Source: Maribacter sp. (GTDB taxonomy: Bacteria > Bacteroidota > Bacteroidia > Flavobacteriales > Flavobacteriaceae). From it: a stretch of 46,974 bases of DNA. Of this stretch, positions 26,361 through 35,564 are shown piece after piece (the stretch's first letter is position 1; every line of letters begins with the position of its first letter). The notes under the pieces are model-generated. The model saw only the letters and a program-made list of their open reading frames with translations. It was not told where the DNA came from and made no database searches. The DNA is taken from positions 1-46,974 of the forward strand of contig JAHDDL010000001.1 of assembly GCA_020629415.1 (NCBI GenBank). The letters run 5' to 3'. Both the position numbers and the translations under genes were made by a program.

Positions 26361-27338
26361 ATGGAACACAAGGCAATTTTTGATATACAGACTAAAGAGG
26401 ATTTTTTAATCCAGGCATTACGCGTATTTCATTTTCAATACCACAACAATGTTGTATACCGTTCTTTCTGTTCCTATTTAAATGTAGACCCAAATACAGT
26501 TCTAACTTTAGAACAGATCCCTTTTTTACCTATTGAATTCTTTAAGTCTAAAAGTATTCTAAGCACAACCAAAACACCAGAAATAATCTTTACCAGTAGC
26601 GGCACCACAGGTAGCGAGACCAGTAAGCATTTTGTTAGTGACCTAAGTTTGTACGAAAGAAGTTACCTAAAGGCCTTTGATCACTTTTATGGTTCTATTG
26701 AAGATTATTGCGTTATTGCGCTTTTACCTTCTTATTTAGAACGTACCGGTTCTTCTTTGATCTATATGGCAGATGATTTGATAAAAAAATCAAATCACCC
26801 AAAAAGTGGCTTTTTTTTAAATGAATATGAACAATTGCACCAACTTCTTCTTGAGCTTCAAAAAACAGATACCAAAATTTTGATCATTGGTGTTTCTTTT
26901 GCATTACTGGAGTTTACCGAACAATACCAAATGTCCTTGCAAAACACCATAATTATGGAAACCGGTGGTATGAAGGGGCGTAGAAAAGAAATTGTACGCC
27001 AAGAACTACATGAAATACTTTCTAACGGATTTGGTGTAACTAAAATACATTCTGAATACGGAATGACAGAGCTACTTTCGCAAGCTTACTCTAAAGGTGA
27101 GGGAGTGTTCAATTGCCCTGCCTGGATGAAAATAATGGTAAGGGATACCGAAGACCCCCTTACGTATTTAAACACCGGTAAATCTGGCGGAATCAATGTT
27201 ATAGATTTGGCCAATATTAATTCCTGTTCTTTTATTGCAACTCAAGATCTTGGAAAAATTAACCAAGACAACACTTTTGAAATTATCGGTAGATTCGATA
27301 ATTCTGATATTAGAGGTTGTAATTTAATGGTACTTTAG
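26361..27338 (+). CDS. LuxE-like acyl-protein synthetase / adenylate-forming enzyme
   Basis: This 325 aa protein is shorter than full acyl-CoA synthetases but of LuxE length. The motif IIFTSSGTTGSETSKH matches the phosphate-binding loop of ANL adenylating enzymes. HSEYGMTELLSQAYS matches the A5 motif, and FEIIGRFDNSDIRG the A8-like hinge. LuxE activates fatty acids for reduction in luminescence; standalone homologues in Bacteroidota have no assigned pathway, and no luxCD genes are here. The ATG at 26361 is preferred to a TTG at 26349. The 3' end overlaps that of a convergent lipoprotein gene by 4 bp. Confidence 0.82.
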   Translation: MEHKAIFDIQTKEDFLIQALRVFHFQYHNNVVYRSFCSYLNVDPNTVLTLEQIPFLPIEFFKSKSILSTTKTPEIIFTSSGTTGSETSKHFVSDLSLYERSYLKAFDHFYGSIEDYCVIALLPSYLERTGSSLIYMADDLIKKSNHPKSGFFLNEYEQLHQLLLELQKTDTKILIIGVSFALLEFTEQYQMSLQNTIIMETGGMKGRRKEIVRQELHEILSNGFGVTKIHSEYGMTELLSQAYSKGEGVFNCPAWMKIMVRDTEDPLTYLNTGKSGGINVIDLANINSCSFIATQDLGKINQDNTFEIIGRFDNSDIRGCNLMVL

Positions 27339-27784
27339 TTTTTTCTAAGCTGGTAATCTAACCCTGGTCCATCGCAAGCCAACCATAAGCTAGTGATCAT
27401 AGTGGTATTTCTGTACATTAAGAGCTCTTTATTATCGCCTGTGCAATTACCTACCAATGTATTTCCGGTTTGGTACGTAAGTTCTAAATAATGATTGAGA
27501 TCATTATCATATTCTACAACCTCAAAAGTACCTGTAGCCTCGGTAACTTCATCATTAACCGTTCTAGATTTTAGAAAAGTACCTTCTGGTGAGAAAATGT
27601 AATATTCTTGCCACTGCATATCTTTGCCCGTAGTTTCAGAACCCGTAAAACTACCAGACATTTGAACCAATTCCCATCTTTGCTCCGAGAACACAAACTG
27701 TGTTGACTCTAGACCAAAGTCATCGTCATCTGCACATGAAATAAAAAGTAATAAAAACAGAAACAAAACGGAATATCTTTTCAT
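27335..27784 (-). CDS. Small lipocalin-like lipoprotein, hypothetical
   Basis: This 149 aa protein has a lipoprotein signal peptide ending LFISC, followed by ADDDD. The rest is beta-strand rich, with W-E-L-V near the start and strands such as YYIFSPEGTFLKSR and GTFEVVEYDND. This is the layout of small lipocalin-like Bacteroidota lipoproteins. It is one of three small lipoprotein genes in a row downstream of tyrS. The function is unknown. Confidence 0.75.
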   Translation of the reverse strand: MKRYSVLFLFLLLFISCADDDDFGLESTQFVFSEQRWELVQMSGSFTGSETTGKDMQWQEYYIFSPEGTFLKSRTVNDEVTEATGTFEVVEYDNDLNHYLELTYQTGNTLVGNCTGDNKELLMYRNTTMITSLWLACDGPGLDYQLRKN

Positions 27785-27853
27785 AGTACCTAGACCTTTA
27801 ACTAGTTACAAGATACCCTAAACCACAAATAGTTGCGTTAACGCAGTATTAAA

Positions 27854-28387
27854 TTAAAGTCCTAAAATCTTGGCATCTACAAAAAAAGTAGAATTTACTT
27901 CCAACTCATGGTCCGTACTCATCAGCTCATCGGTAACGGTATTTAGCCTTAAACTAAATTCATCTTTCTTTATATACTCCTTTAAATCGGTATCTGAAGT
28001 GTCTAAAGTAATGACACTACCAGCATCATCTGGCACTTCTTCCAAATAGGCAATTCTTATCTCATCTAAATCATCGGCAGAAATATATACTTCTATCGAA
28101 TTTAAAAAACTGAAATCTGCACCATCGGGCGATATAATGACCAATTCCAACTCTGTCAACTTAATCTCTTCAATTAAGTCTTTTCTAGTATCGTTAACTT
28201 CAAAAGTAGATTCTGAATTGGTCTCAATTTCAGGAGTAAAAACATCGAAAGGTAAATCAATACCAGCAGAAGAAGGTATGGTAGCGCGTTGGCTATATTC
28301 CATATCAAATTTTGTCAACTCATCAAGCTTATCACAAGCGGTAAACAATGCAAATAAACAAATAACGGCAATGTACTTTTTAAACAT
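27854..28387 (-). CDS. Hypothetical lipoprotein
   Basis: This 177 aa protein has signal peptide MFKKYIAVICLFALFTAC with the lipid-modified Cys at 18, then DKLDELTKF. The mature part is acidic and predicted to be beta-rich (VYISADDLDEIRIAYLEE, FSLRLNTVTDE), with no recognisable catalytic motif. A 69-bp gap separates it from the next lipoprotein gene and 77 bp from the previous one. No family name can be given. Confidence 0.72.
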   Translation of the reverse strand: MFKKYIAVICLFALFTACDKLDELTKFDMEYSQRATIPSSAGIDLPFDVFTPEIETNSESTFEVNDTRKDLIEEIKLTELELVIISPDGADFSFLNSIEVYISADDLDEIRIAYLEEVPDDAGSVITLDTSDTDLKEYIKKDEFSLRLNTVTDELMSTDHELEVNSTFFVDAKILGL

Positions 28388-28464
28388 AATTAGGGGTTTA
28401 AATTAGTAAACGCCGTTCTGCAAAAAATATTTAAAACCTTTTAGTGAATTTATCGAGAGATATA

Positions 28465-28848
28465 TTATCTATTAAAAATATAGGTTACCTCATCATCGGC
28501 AATATCCGGGTTATCCTCAAAAGTAAGTGTCAATTGATCTCCCTGAGTCTCGAAAAAAAACACGGCCCCATCAGAAAAATTAATTCTATTGGCCTGGCCG
28601 CCGTAAAAATGTTCCCCACTTTTCCTAAAAAATTCATAGTCACTTTCATGGTCAACGGTAACCATACCCCTTCTAGGATCGAAATTAATTGTAGTTAAAG
28701 AAAAATCTACATCTTCAGTAAAACTGCAAAAACATATTACATTTGAGAGCACCCAGTCACCTTCCAATGCCAGATCATCTATTATACGATCATCATCACT
28801 ACAAGAAATAAAAAACAATAATAGTATTGCTACTAGATTAAACTTCAT
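28465..28848 (-). CDS. Small lipoprotein, lipocalin-like, hypothetical
   Basis: This 127 aa protein has signal peptide MKFNLVAILLLFFISC, then SDDDR. The mature part has L-EGDWVLSNV near the start and repeated beta strands (GAVFFFETQGDQLTLTFED), resembling the lipocalin-like lipoprotein at 27335. It also has an unusual CFC triplet (ICFCSF). The gene starts 22 bp after the tyrS stop and may share its transcript. Confidence 0.72.
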   Translation of the reverse strand: MKFNLVAILLLFFISCSDDDRIIDDLALEGDWVLSNVICFCSFTEDVDFSLTTINFDPRRGMVTVDHESDYEFFRKSGEHFYGGQANRINFSDGAVFFFETQGDQLTLTFEDNPDIADDEVTYIFNR

Positions 28849-28870
28849 GAAATAGCCTGTTTAAAAAGAT

Positions 28871-30163
28871 TTAATTGAACACCAATACGAAATAATTTTT
28901 CTTACCGCGCTGTAATAATACAAACTTGTTATTGATCAAATCTTCTGCAGTAATCAAAAAATCTTCTTTTACTTTCTCCTTGTTGACCGAAATAGAATTT
29001 TGTTTGAGCTCTCTTCTAGCCTCTCCATTAGAGCCTAAAAAACTGGTTTTAGCTGCCAAAGCTCCAATCATATCCAATCCGTCAACCAATTCAGATTTAG
29101 ATAGTTCTGCTTGTGGCACTCCATCAAAGATTTCTAAAAATGTCTTTTCGTTCAACCCTTTTAAATCTGATGCCGTAGATTTTCCGAATAATATTTGACT
29201 GGCTTTAACCGCATTGTCCAAATCTTCTTGTGAATGCACCATTACCGTAATCTCGTCCGCCAATCTCTTCTGTAATAATCTTAAATGCGGAGCTTCTTTA
29301 TGTTCCTTTATTAGATCTTCAATTTCTTGTTGACCTAAAAATGTAAAAATCTTTATATACTTCTCAGCATCTTCATCTGATGTATTCAACCAATATTGGT
29401 AGAACTTGTACGGCGATGTTCTTTCTGCATCTAACCAAACATTACCGCCTTCTGTCTTGCCGAACTTGGTACCGTCTGCCTTTGTAATTAACGGGCACGT
29501 TAATGCATAGCCCTTACCACCTGCAATTCTTCTGATCAACTCTGTACCCGTGGTAATATTTCCCCATTGGTCACTACCGCCCATTTGAAGGCTACAATTG
29601 TTCTCTCTGTATAAATGTAGAAAATCATATCCCTGAACCAGTTGGTAAGTGAATTCAGTAAAAGACATGCCTTCTTTTGCTTCTGATGAAAGACGTTTTT
29701 TGACCGAGTCTTTAGACATCATATAGTTTACGGTAATATGCTTACCTACGTCTCTAATAAATTCCAAAAATGAAAAGTCTTTCATCCAATCATAATTATT
29801 GACCAAAACAGCGGCATTATCCTCATCGCCAGAAAAATCCAAGAAACGGGATAATTGCTCTTTTAATGCATTTTGATTATGACGAAGCGTTTTCTCATCA
29901 AGCAAATTACGTTCTGCAGATTTACCGGATGGATCACCGATCATACCTGTAGCACCACCGATCAAAGCATACGGTTTATGCCCGGCCAGTTGAAAGTGAC
30001 GTAACATCATTACGCCCACCAAATGGCCTATATGTAAAGAATCTGCAGTAGGATCAATACCTACATAAGCAGACTGCATACCTTCCAATAAATGTTCTTC
30101 CGTTCCTGGCATTGCATCATGCAACATACCGCGCCACTGTAATTCTTTGACAAAATTTGTCAT
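28871..30163 (-). CDS. tyrS: Tyrosyl-tRNA synthetase
   Basis: This 430 aa class I enzyme charges tRNA-Tyr. The HIGH-like motif is in [11 protein letters not shown] (about 38-48), the tyrosine-binding segment in [12 protein letters not shown] and SDQWGN, and the KMSKS-type loop is KFGKT (in [12 protein letters not shown]). A C-terminal S4 RNA-binding domain ends the protein (about 360-430). The start [20 protein letters not shown] is standard. Transcription probably starts from the TATATTTG box at 30189-30196. Confidence 0.97.
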   Translation of the reverse strand: MTNFVKELQWRGMLHDAMPGTEEHLLEGMQSAYVGIDPTADSLHIGHLVGVMMLRHFQLAGHKPYALIGGATGMIGDPSGKSAERNLLDEKTLRHNQNALKEQLSRFLDFSGDEDNAAVLVNNYDWMKDFSFLEFIRDVGKHITVNYMMSKDSVKKRLSSEAKEGMSFTEFTYQLVQGYDFLHLYRENNCSLQMGGSDQWGNITTGTELIRRIAGGKGYALTCPLITKADGTKFGKTEGGNVWLDAERTSPYKFYQYWLNTSDEDAEKYIKIFTFLGQQEIEDLIKEHKEAPHLRLLQKRLADEITVMVHSQEDLDNAVKASQILFGKSTASDLKGLNEKTFLEIFDGVPQAELSKSELVDGLDMIGALAAKTSFLGSNGEARRELKQNSISVNKEKVKEDFLITAEDLINNKFVLLQRGKKNYFVLVFN

Positions 30164-30188
30164 TTCTTGCTTAATTTTAATTGAACTG

Positions 30189-30196
30189 CAAATATA
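30189..30196 (-). promoter_or_regulatory. Bacteroidota -7 box (TATATTTG) for tyrS
   Basis: CAAATATA on the plus strand reads TATATTTG toward tyrS, an exact TAnnTTTG match, 25 bp before the start codon at 30163. Confidence 0.5.
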
Positions 30197-30255
30197 AATG
30201 GAATTCTTGCCAGTACACAGAAGTTTAAAGCATGAATTTATCCACCGGTATTTCC

Positions 30256-30263
30256 TAAATTTG
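30256..30263 (+). promoter_or_regulatory. Bacteroidota -7 box (TAAATTTG) directly before the epimerase gene
   Basis: An exact TAnnTTTG match ends only 4 bp before the ATG at 30268. If used, transcription would start about at the start codon, implying a leaderless mRNA. Confidence 0.4.
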
Positions 30264-30267
30264 AATT

Positions 30268-31275
30268 ATGGTATTAGTTACAGGAGGCACAGGCTTGGTG
30301 GGGTCCCATTTGCTACTAAAATTAACGATGAACAACACAAAGGTTAGAGCGTTGTTCAGAACTAAGGACAAACTTGTTCAGGTAAAAAAAATTTTCTCTT
30401 ATTATTCTGATAACGCCATAACCCTATTTGACCAAATTGAATGGGTACAGGGAGATATTTTAGATATCCCTTCTTTAGAAAATGCCATAGAGGGTGTTAC
30501 CCAAGTTTATCATTGTGCAGCCTATATTTCTTTTGACCCCTCAGATTTTAAAAAGCTTGAACGCATAAACCGTGAAGGCACGGCCAACATTGTAAATATT
30601 TGTATCTCATATGCCATAAGTAAATTGTGCCATGTGAGTACCATTGGCGCAATAGGTAGGTCTTTAAACGGAGAATTGGCTGATGAAGAAACTGAATGGA
30701 CGCGCCAAAATGCCAATCCGTATGCCATAACAAAGCACCTGGCCGAAATGGAAGTTTGGCGTGGCGCACAAGAAGAATTAAAAGTTGTGATCGTAAATCC
30801 TGGGGTTATTCTTGGACCCGGATTTTGGAACAGTGGTAGTGGCGCTTTCTTTAAAACTGCCGCAAAAGGATATAAATATTACCCACCCGGTGGAACAGGT
30901 TTTATTACCATAAACGATGTTACCAATATTATGATCGCACTTATGAACTCTACTATTTATAACGAACGATTTATTCTGGTCGCCGAAAATTTGACCTACC
31001 AACGAATATTGGAAAAGATAGCCTTGGCAATGAACAAAAAACCACCTACAACCGTGCTTAAATTTTGGCAACTAGAAATAGGCAAGATTGTAGACAAAAT
31101 TAGAAATTTACTCACCGGAAGCCCTAGAACTATTACAAAAAATGCTATTTACGGACTAAAATACACTACTGTATTCAACAATGGGAAAATAAAAAATACC
31201 TTGAATATAGAGTTCGAGAATTTAGACGAACAAATAAAATTTAGTTCTAAACTTTTTACTTCTGAACATTTTTAG
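30268..31275 (+). CDS. NAD(P)-dependent epimerase/dehydratase, extended SDR family
   Basis: This 335 aa protein has a Rossmann NAD(P) motif at the N-terminus (VLVTGGTGLVGSHLL), an acidic patch after strand 3 (VQGDILD), VYHCAAYISF, the catalytic Ser in HVSTIGAIG and the Y-x3-K pair in NPYAITKHLAE. It resembles dihydroflavonol-reductase-like SDRs that act on diverse nucleotide-sugar or steroid-like substrates. The substrate is not assignable. It is divergent from tyrS, and its 3' end overlaps that of the convergent DUF4296 gene by 20 bp. Confidence 0.88.
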   Translation: MVLVTGGTGLVGSHLLLKLTMNNTKVRALFRTKDKLVQVKKIFSYYSDNAITLFDQIEWVQGDILDIPSLENAIEGVTQVYHCAAYISFDPSDFKKLERINREGTANIVNICISYAISKLCHVSTIGAIGRSLNGELADEETEWTRQNANPYAITKHLAEMEVWRGAQEELKVVIVNPGVILGPGFWNSGSGAFFKTAAKGYKYYPPGGTGFITINDVTNIMIALMNSTIYNERFILVAENLTYQRILEKIALAMNKKPPTTVLKFWQLEIGKIVDKIRNLLTGSPRTITKNAIYGLKYTTVFNNGKIKNTLNIEFENLDEQIKFSSKLFTSEHF

Positions 31276-31690
31276 ACGAAACCGAGTCTTTCTTTTTAAT
31301 TTCTATATTTTGTTTAGTTTTCTCGGCAATACTTAAACTATCCCTAATTTTTTTCTCTGCTTCTAATTTTAAGCGCTGTTCCTCTAAATCAGATTCTACC
31401 TTTTTGTACATATTCTCATATCGCAAAGGTTTAGAAGCATAATACCTGTCACTATCAACATATTGAGCGCTATCTATTTCAAACTTCTCAAATATAAAAG
31501 ATGTAGGCTCTACCCCGTTCTCTCGCAGCTTACCCAAATTGGTCGCTTTTGCGGCATTAACGATAGCCATCTCTTTAATAATCAATACCATTTTATCCTC
31601 TGGTATTAAATTATCCGGCTTCTCAATTAATTCTTCGGCGCAAGAAGTTACCAACAAAAGTGCCGCCACTAAAAACAATATGTGTTTCAT
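31256..31690 (-). CDS. DUF4296 lipoprotein
   Basis: This 144 aa protein has signal peptide MKHILFLVAALLLVTSC and then AEELIEKPDNLIPEDKM, the usual opening of DUF4296 proteins. A conserved helical region (ILKEMAIVNAA-like) follows, with a Lys/Ser-rich tail that may be coiled coil. The function is unknown. The start overlaps the pyrC stop by 4 bp (ATGA-type), so it is translationally coupled to dihydroorotase, an arrangement I recall from other Flavobacteriaceae. Confidence 0.82.
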   Translation of the reverse strand: MKHILFLVAALLLVTSCAEELIEKPDNLIPEDKMVLIIKEMAIVNAAKATNLGKLRENGVEPTSFIFEKFEIDSAQYVDSDRYYASKPLRYENMYKKVESDLEEQRLKLEAEKKIRDSLSIAEKTKQNIEIKKKDSVSSKNVQK

Positions 31691-33024
31691 GGTCTATTGA
31701 ATGTTAGCCTTTTGGCATTTCGCTTTTCGGAAAACTGTCCGTTGCTATAACCTAAATGGCCATTTACAAAAGTATGTACAACTTTAGATGAGAACGTAGT
31801 ATCCTCAAAAGGTGACCATTTGCATTTGTAGGCGATATTTTCCTTGGTAACCGTCCAAGGACTATTTAAATCCGCTACAACCAAATCTGCATAATAACCT
31901 TCACGAAGATACCCGCGTTTTTCTATTTGAAACAATATTGCCGGATTATGGCACATTTTCTGTACAATATTTTCTAAAGTAATCTTTCCTTCTTTTACTT
32001 TTTCCAACATTGCATTTAATGCGTGCTGTACCAACGGACCGCCAGATGGCGCTTTTGTATACACATTACTCTTCTCCTCCAATAAGTGTGGGGCGTGATC
32101 TGTTGCAATGACATCTATTCTATCATCTAATAGCGCATCCCAAAGCATATCCTTATCCTTAGCGGTCTTTACCGCAGGGTTCCACTTTATTAAAGTGCCT
32201 TTGTTTGCATAATCCGCATCTGAAAACCAAAGGTGGTGTATACAGACCTCTGCCGTAATTTTCTTTTGTTCCAACGGAATATCATTACGAAACAGATCTG
32301 TTTCCTTTCCGGTAGAAAGATGAAAAACATGCAATCTTGCACCTGTTTTCTTGGCCAACGCAATTGCCCTGCACGAAGAAAGGTAACAAGCCTCTTCACT
32401 TCTAATAATAGGATGCATTTCTACAGGAATATCATCACCATACTCTGCCTTATATTTTGCCAAGTTTTCCCTAATGGTCGTTTCATCTTCACAATGTGCG
32501 GAGATGACCATTTCTGTATTGCTGAAAATATTCTCTATTACCTTTTCATCATCTACCAACATATTGCCTGTAGAAGAACCCAAGAACAACTTAATACCTG
32601 AACAGGCATTTTTATCCAATCTTTTTAATTCTTCCAGGTTGTCATTGGTACCGCCAAAAAGAAAAGAATAATTGGCAAAAGCAGCATTTGCCGCAGTAGC
32701 GAACTTCTCTTCCAATTTTTCTATAGTAGTCGTTTGTGGCGTTGTATTAGGTTGCTCCATAAATGTAGTAATACCACCTGCAAGTGCCGCTCTACTTTCT
32801 GTTGCAATTGTTCCTTTGTGGGTAAGGCCCGGCTCCCTAAAATGAACTTGATCATCTATAACACCGGGTAAAACATGTTTACCCGCAATATCGATCACCT
32901 CTGCATCTGGATCAGATATGTCTTTTCCTATTTTAGCGATAACGTCATCTATAATTAGGATGTCACTTTCCTGTGTTACCCCCTCGTTGACCATTATTCC
33001 GTTTTTCAACAAAATTTTACCCAT
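31687..33024 (-). CDS. pyrC: Dihydroorotase
   Basis: This 445 aa amidohydrolase of pyrimidine synthesis interconverts carbamoyl aspartate and dihydroorotate. It has DDQVHFREPGLTHKG (57-71), the carbamylated-Lys segment GIKLFLGSSTGNML, His in VISAHCEDE and LHVFHLSTGKE, and Asp in IATDHAPHL. The first metal-binding D-x-H-x-H reads D-x-Q-x-H, with Gln at 59. I recall the same IDDQVHFREPG form in Porphyromonas gingivalis, so it seems a phylum trait rather than decay. It lies 2 bp after the GT2 gene. Confidence 0.92.
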   Translation of the reverse strand: MGKILLKNGIMVNEGVTQESDILIIDDVIAKIGKDISDPDAEVIDIAGKHVLPGVIDDQVHFREPGLTHKGTIATESRAALAGGITTFMEQPNTTPQTTTIEKLEEKFATAANAAFANYSFLFGGTNDNLEELKRLDKNACSGIKLFLGSSTGNMLVDDEKVIENIFSNTEMVISAHCEDETTIRENLAKYKAEYGDDIPVEMHPIIRSEEACYLSSCRAIALAKKTGARLHVFHLSTGKETDLFRNDIPLEQKKITAEVCIHHLWFSDADYANKGTLIKWNPAVKTAKDKDMLWDALLDDRIDVIATDHAPHLLEEKSNVYTKAPSGGPLVQHALNAMLEKVKEGKITLENIVQKMCHNPAILFQIEKRGYLREGYYADLVVADLNSPWTVTKENIAYKCKWSPFEDTTFSSKVVHTFVNGHLGYSNGQFSEKRNAKRLTFNRP

Positions 33025-33026
33025 AC

Positions 33027-33755
33027 TTAAAACTTATTTTTCAAAAATAGACTTCTCATTTTCATTATAAATACACCCCAAATAGCTTCACTGATAATTG
33101 AGGAACTCATTTTAGACTTCCCCAATATCCGATCCCTGAAAATAATAGATACTTCCTCTATTTTAAAGTGCTTTAAATACGCCCTAAATTTCATTTCTAT
33201 TTGAAATGCGTAACCTACAAACCGAACCGAATCTAAGTCTATGGCTTCCAATACATGTCTTTTATAACATACAAAACCTGCTGTAGGATCATCTACACGC
33301 ATACCAGTAATCAACTTTACATAGATTGATGCCCCATAGGACAACAAAACTCTATACAAGGGCCAGTTTACTACATTAACTCCTTTTTTATATCTACTGC
33401 CAACTGCTAAATCCGCTCCGTTCTCACATGCTTTCTGTAACCGTAACAAATCTGAGGGCGTATGCGAAAAATCCGCATCCATCTCACAAATATAATCGTA
33501 GCCCTTGTCAATTGCCCATTTAAAACCATGAATATAGGCAGTACCTAATCCTGATTTCTCCAATCTTGTCTCTAAAAATAATTTATTCTTGAACTCTTCT
33601 TGAAGTCCGCGAACGCAGTCCCCTGTTTTATCCGGTGAATTGTCATCGACAATTAGTACATGAAATTCTTTCTGCAAAACAAATACCGCCCTAATTATAG
33701 CCTCTACATTCTCAATTTCGTTATACGTAGGTATGATTACGATACTATTGGACAT
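33027..33755 (-). CDS. Polyprenol-phosphate mannosyltransferase-like GT2 (DPM1-like)
   Basis: This 242 aa soluble GT2 glycosyltransferase has N-terminal IVIIPTYNEIENVE, VDDNSPDKTGD, the metal-binding DAD in CEMDADFSHTP, and SRYKKGVNVVNWPL typical of dolichyl-phosphate mannose synthase-like enzymes. There is no C-terminal TM domain, as in DPM1. It would make polyprenyl-phosphate-linked hexose, a donor for membrane GT39/PMT-type transferases. Such a transferase is encoded divergently at 33891, which supports the call. Confidence 0.87.
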   Translation of the reverse strand: MSNSIVIIPTYNEIENVEAIIRAVFVLQKEFHVLIVDDNSPDKTGDCVRGLQEEFKNKLFLETRLEKSGLGTAYIHGFKWAIDKGYDYICEMDADFSHTPSDLLRLQKACENGADLAVGSRYKKGVNVVNWPLYRVLLSYGASIYVKLITGMRVDDPTAGFVCYKRHVLEAIDLDSVRFVGYAFQIEMKFRAYLKHFKIEEVSIIFRDRILGKSKMSSSIISEAIWGVFIMKMRSLFLKNKF

Positions 33756-33777
33756 ATGTTAATTATAGGTGTTTCGA

Positions 33778-33785
33778 CAAAAGTA
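33778..33785 (-). promoter_or_regulatory. Bacteroidota -7 box (TACTTTTG) for the GT2-pyrC-DUF4296 operon
   Basis: An exact TAnnTTTG match in the leftward direction lies 22 bp before the start at 33755. No convincing -33 box is seen. Confidence 0.4.
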
Positions 33786-33839
33786 AGGTTTTAAAAGTCT
33801 TATTAAAATGGGCAACAATACCTTTATGATATTTTTACA

Positions 33840-33887
33840 TTAGTTACCTAACCTTAAATTTGTAATTTTACCATTTAGTAACCTAAG
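33840..33887. promoter_or_regulatory. Paired TTAGTtACCTAA motifs around the -7 box of the GT39 gene
   Basis: TTAGTTACCTAA (33840-33851) and TTAGTAACCTAA (33876-33887) differ at one base and lie 36 bp apart, flanking the TAAATTTG box at 33855-33862. Each is close to a palindrome. The second ends just before the ATG at 33891. The geometry fits a repressor operator pair; the binding protein is unknown. Confidence 0.35.
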
Positions 33888-33890
33888 CAG

Positions 33891-35564
33891 ATGTTGACTA
33901 AAATACCAAAGCAGTTTTACTATTTTTTAGCTGCCATATTCATTTTAAACCTTATTCAATCTAGTTTTACGCAACTCATTTTTGACGAAGCCTATTACTG
34001 GTATTACAGTCAAAATATGGCATGGGGCTATTTTGACCATCCACCTATGGTAGCGCTTTTGGTGAAGATCAGTAACTTCTTTTTTAATGGTGAATTGGGT
34101 GTTCGCTTTATGAGCTGTGTGCTATCTGCAGCCAACATTATTATTCTTTGGTTAATGATAGACAACCCCAAAAAGAACGACTACATTAAACATTTCTTTG
34201 TACTGGTTTTTTCAATGACCTTGCTCAACGCTTACGGGTTTTTCACCTTACCGGATACGCCGTTGTTATTTTTTACAAGTTGCTTTTTACTCACATACAA
34301 GCATTTTATAAAAAATGAAGGTGTGGGATCTGCCATTCTTTTAGGCTTATTTATGGCCGCGTTAATGTACAGTAAATATCATGCCGTACTGGTTATATTC
34401 TTTGTACTGTTATCCAATCTTAAACTTACTACCAACAAATATGCTTGGCTTGCCGTTCTTATTGCGCTATTTTGTTATTCCCCACATTTTTATTGGTTGT
34501 ACGAGAACGACTTTGTGTCCATAAAATATCATTTATATGAGCGGCCAAATGGTGCGTATAGCTTTGAAAAATACACTTTGGGCTTCTTGGTAAATTTAGT
34601 GGCCATTTTTGGGCTTACCTTTCCGTTCATATACAAATCACTGTTTAAAACAAAAGGAAACGATCTTTTCGACAGGGCACTGATTTATCTAACCTACGGT
34701 GTACTCATATTCTTTTTTATATCGAGTTTTAACAGAAGGGTACAAACTCAATGGATCATTATTGTATGTATTCCCCTGGCGGTTATAGCTTACAATTACA
34801 TGCTACAAAATAAACAAGCATTAGCTTGGATCTATAAACTTGGCCTTATCAATACGGTATTGATTATTTATTTAAGAATGGGGCTCGTCTACCAACCATT
34901 ACTGTTCAATTTTTATTATGAAAGCCATGGCAATAAAGAGTGGGCAGCTGCAATAAAAGAAGAAGTAGGTAATATCCCCGTAGTTTTTGAAAACTCCTAT
35001 AGAAACGCACCAATGTATTCTTTTTACACTGGCGCAACACCTACCTTTTCTTTGAACAATTTTATGTATCGAAAAAATCAATATTCCATCAATGATTCAG
35101 AAGAGAAAGTACGGGGCAAGGATGTTGCCTATGTTTCTAAATATCTAAACGACCCTACATTTACCTATACCAGAGAGAATGGCGGTCTCTATAAGGGCAA
35201 ATTCATTAGTAACTTTCAATCGTACAGAAAATTAGATTGCAGTATTGACGACACCCCGGTATCCTTAAATTCAGAGGAGCAAATTGAGCTTAAAGTTTAC
35301 AACCCTTACAAGGAAGATATTGATCCTAAAAAATTGAAATTTGCGGTCAGTTATATGGACGATTATAAAAAGCCCCAGGAAACACTGCAGATAACACCTA
35401 AACCCACAAAAGTTAACACTGCATACTTAAAACAACAGGACACTACCCATTTTATATTTCAATTGCCTAAAACGAAAAAGGAAAAGATTGGCTACTTTAG
35501 AGTGGTAATTTCTGAAAATGATCTTTTATACGGCCTAAACGGAAAAGCAATTCATATTAATTGA
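33891..35564 (+). CDS. GT39/ArnT-like membrane glycosyltransferase
   Basis: This 557 aa protein has about 11-12 N-terminal TM helices and a soluble C-terminal domain (about 360-557). The first loop holds the acidic catalytic motif FDEAYYWYYSQNMAWGYFDH and the HPP motif (DHPPMVALL), as in PMT/ArnT-type enzymes that take sugar from polyprenyl phosphate. The divergent GT2 gene could supply that donor. The acceptor (protein O-mannosylation or a surface glycan) is not known. Flavobacterial protein O-glycosylation is one possibility. It overlaps the next gene by one base. Confidence 0.87.
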   Translation: MLTKIPKQFYYFLAAIFILNLIQSSFTQLIFDEAYYWYYSQNMAWGYFDHPPMVALLVKISNFFFNGELGVRFMSCVLSAANIIILWLMIDNPKKNDYIKHFFVLVFSMTLLNAYGFFTLPDTPLLFFTSCFLLTYKHFIKNEGVGSAILLGLFMAALMYSKYHAVLVIFFVLLSNLKLTTNKYAWLAVLIALFCYSPHFYWLYENDFVSIKYHLYERPNGAYSFEKYTLGFLVNLVAIFGLTFPFIYKSLFKTKGNDLFDRALIYLTYGVLIFFFISSFNRRVQTQWIIIVCIPLAVIAYNYMLQNKQALAWIYKLGLINTVLIIYLRMGLVYQPLLFNFYYESHGNKEWAAAIKEEVGNIPVVFENSYRNAPMYSFYTGATPTFSLNNFMYRKNQYSINDSEEKVRGKDVAYVSKYLNDPTFTYTRENGGLYKGKFISNFQSYRKLDCSIDDTPVSLNSEEQIELKVYNPYKEDIDPKKLKFAVSYMDDYKKPQETLQITPKPTKVNTAYLKQQDTTHFIFQLPKTKKEKIGYFRVVISENDLLYGLNGKAIHIN

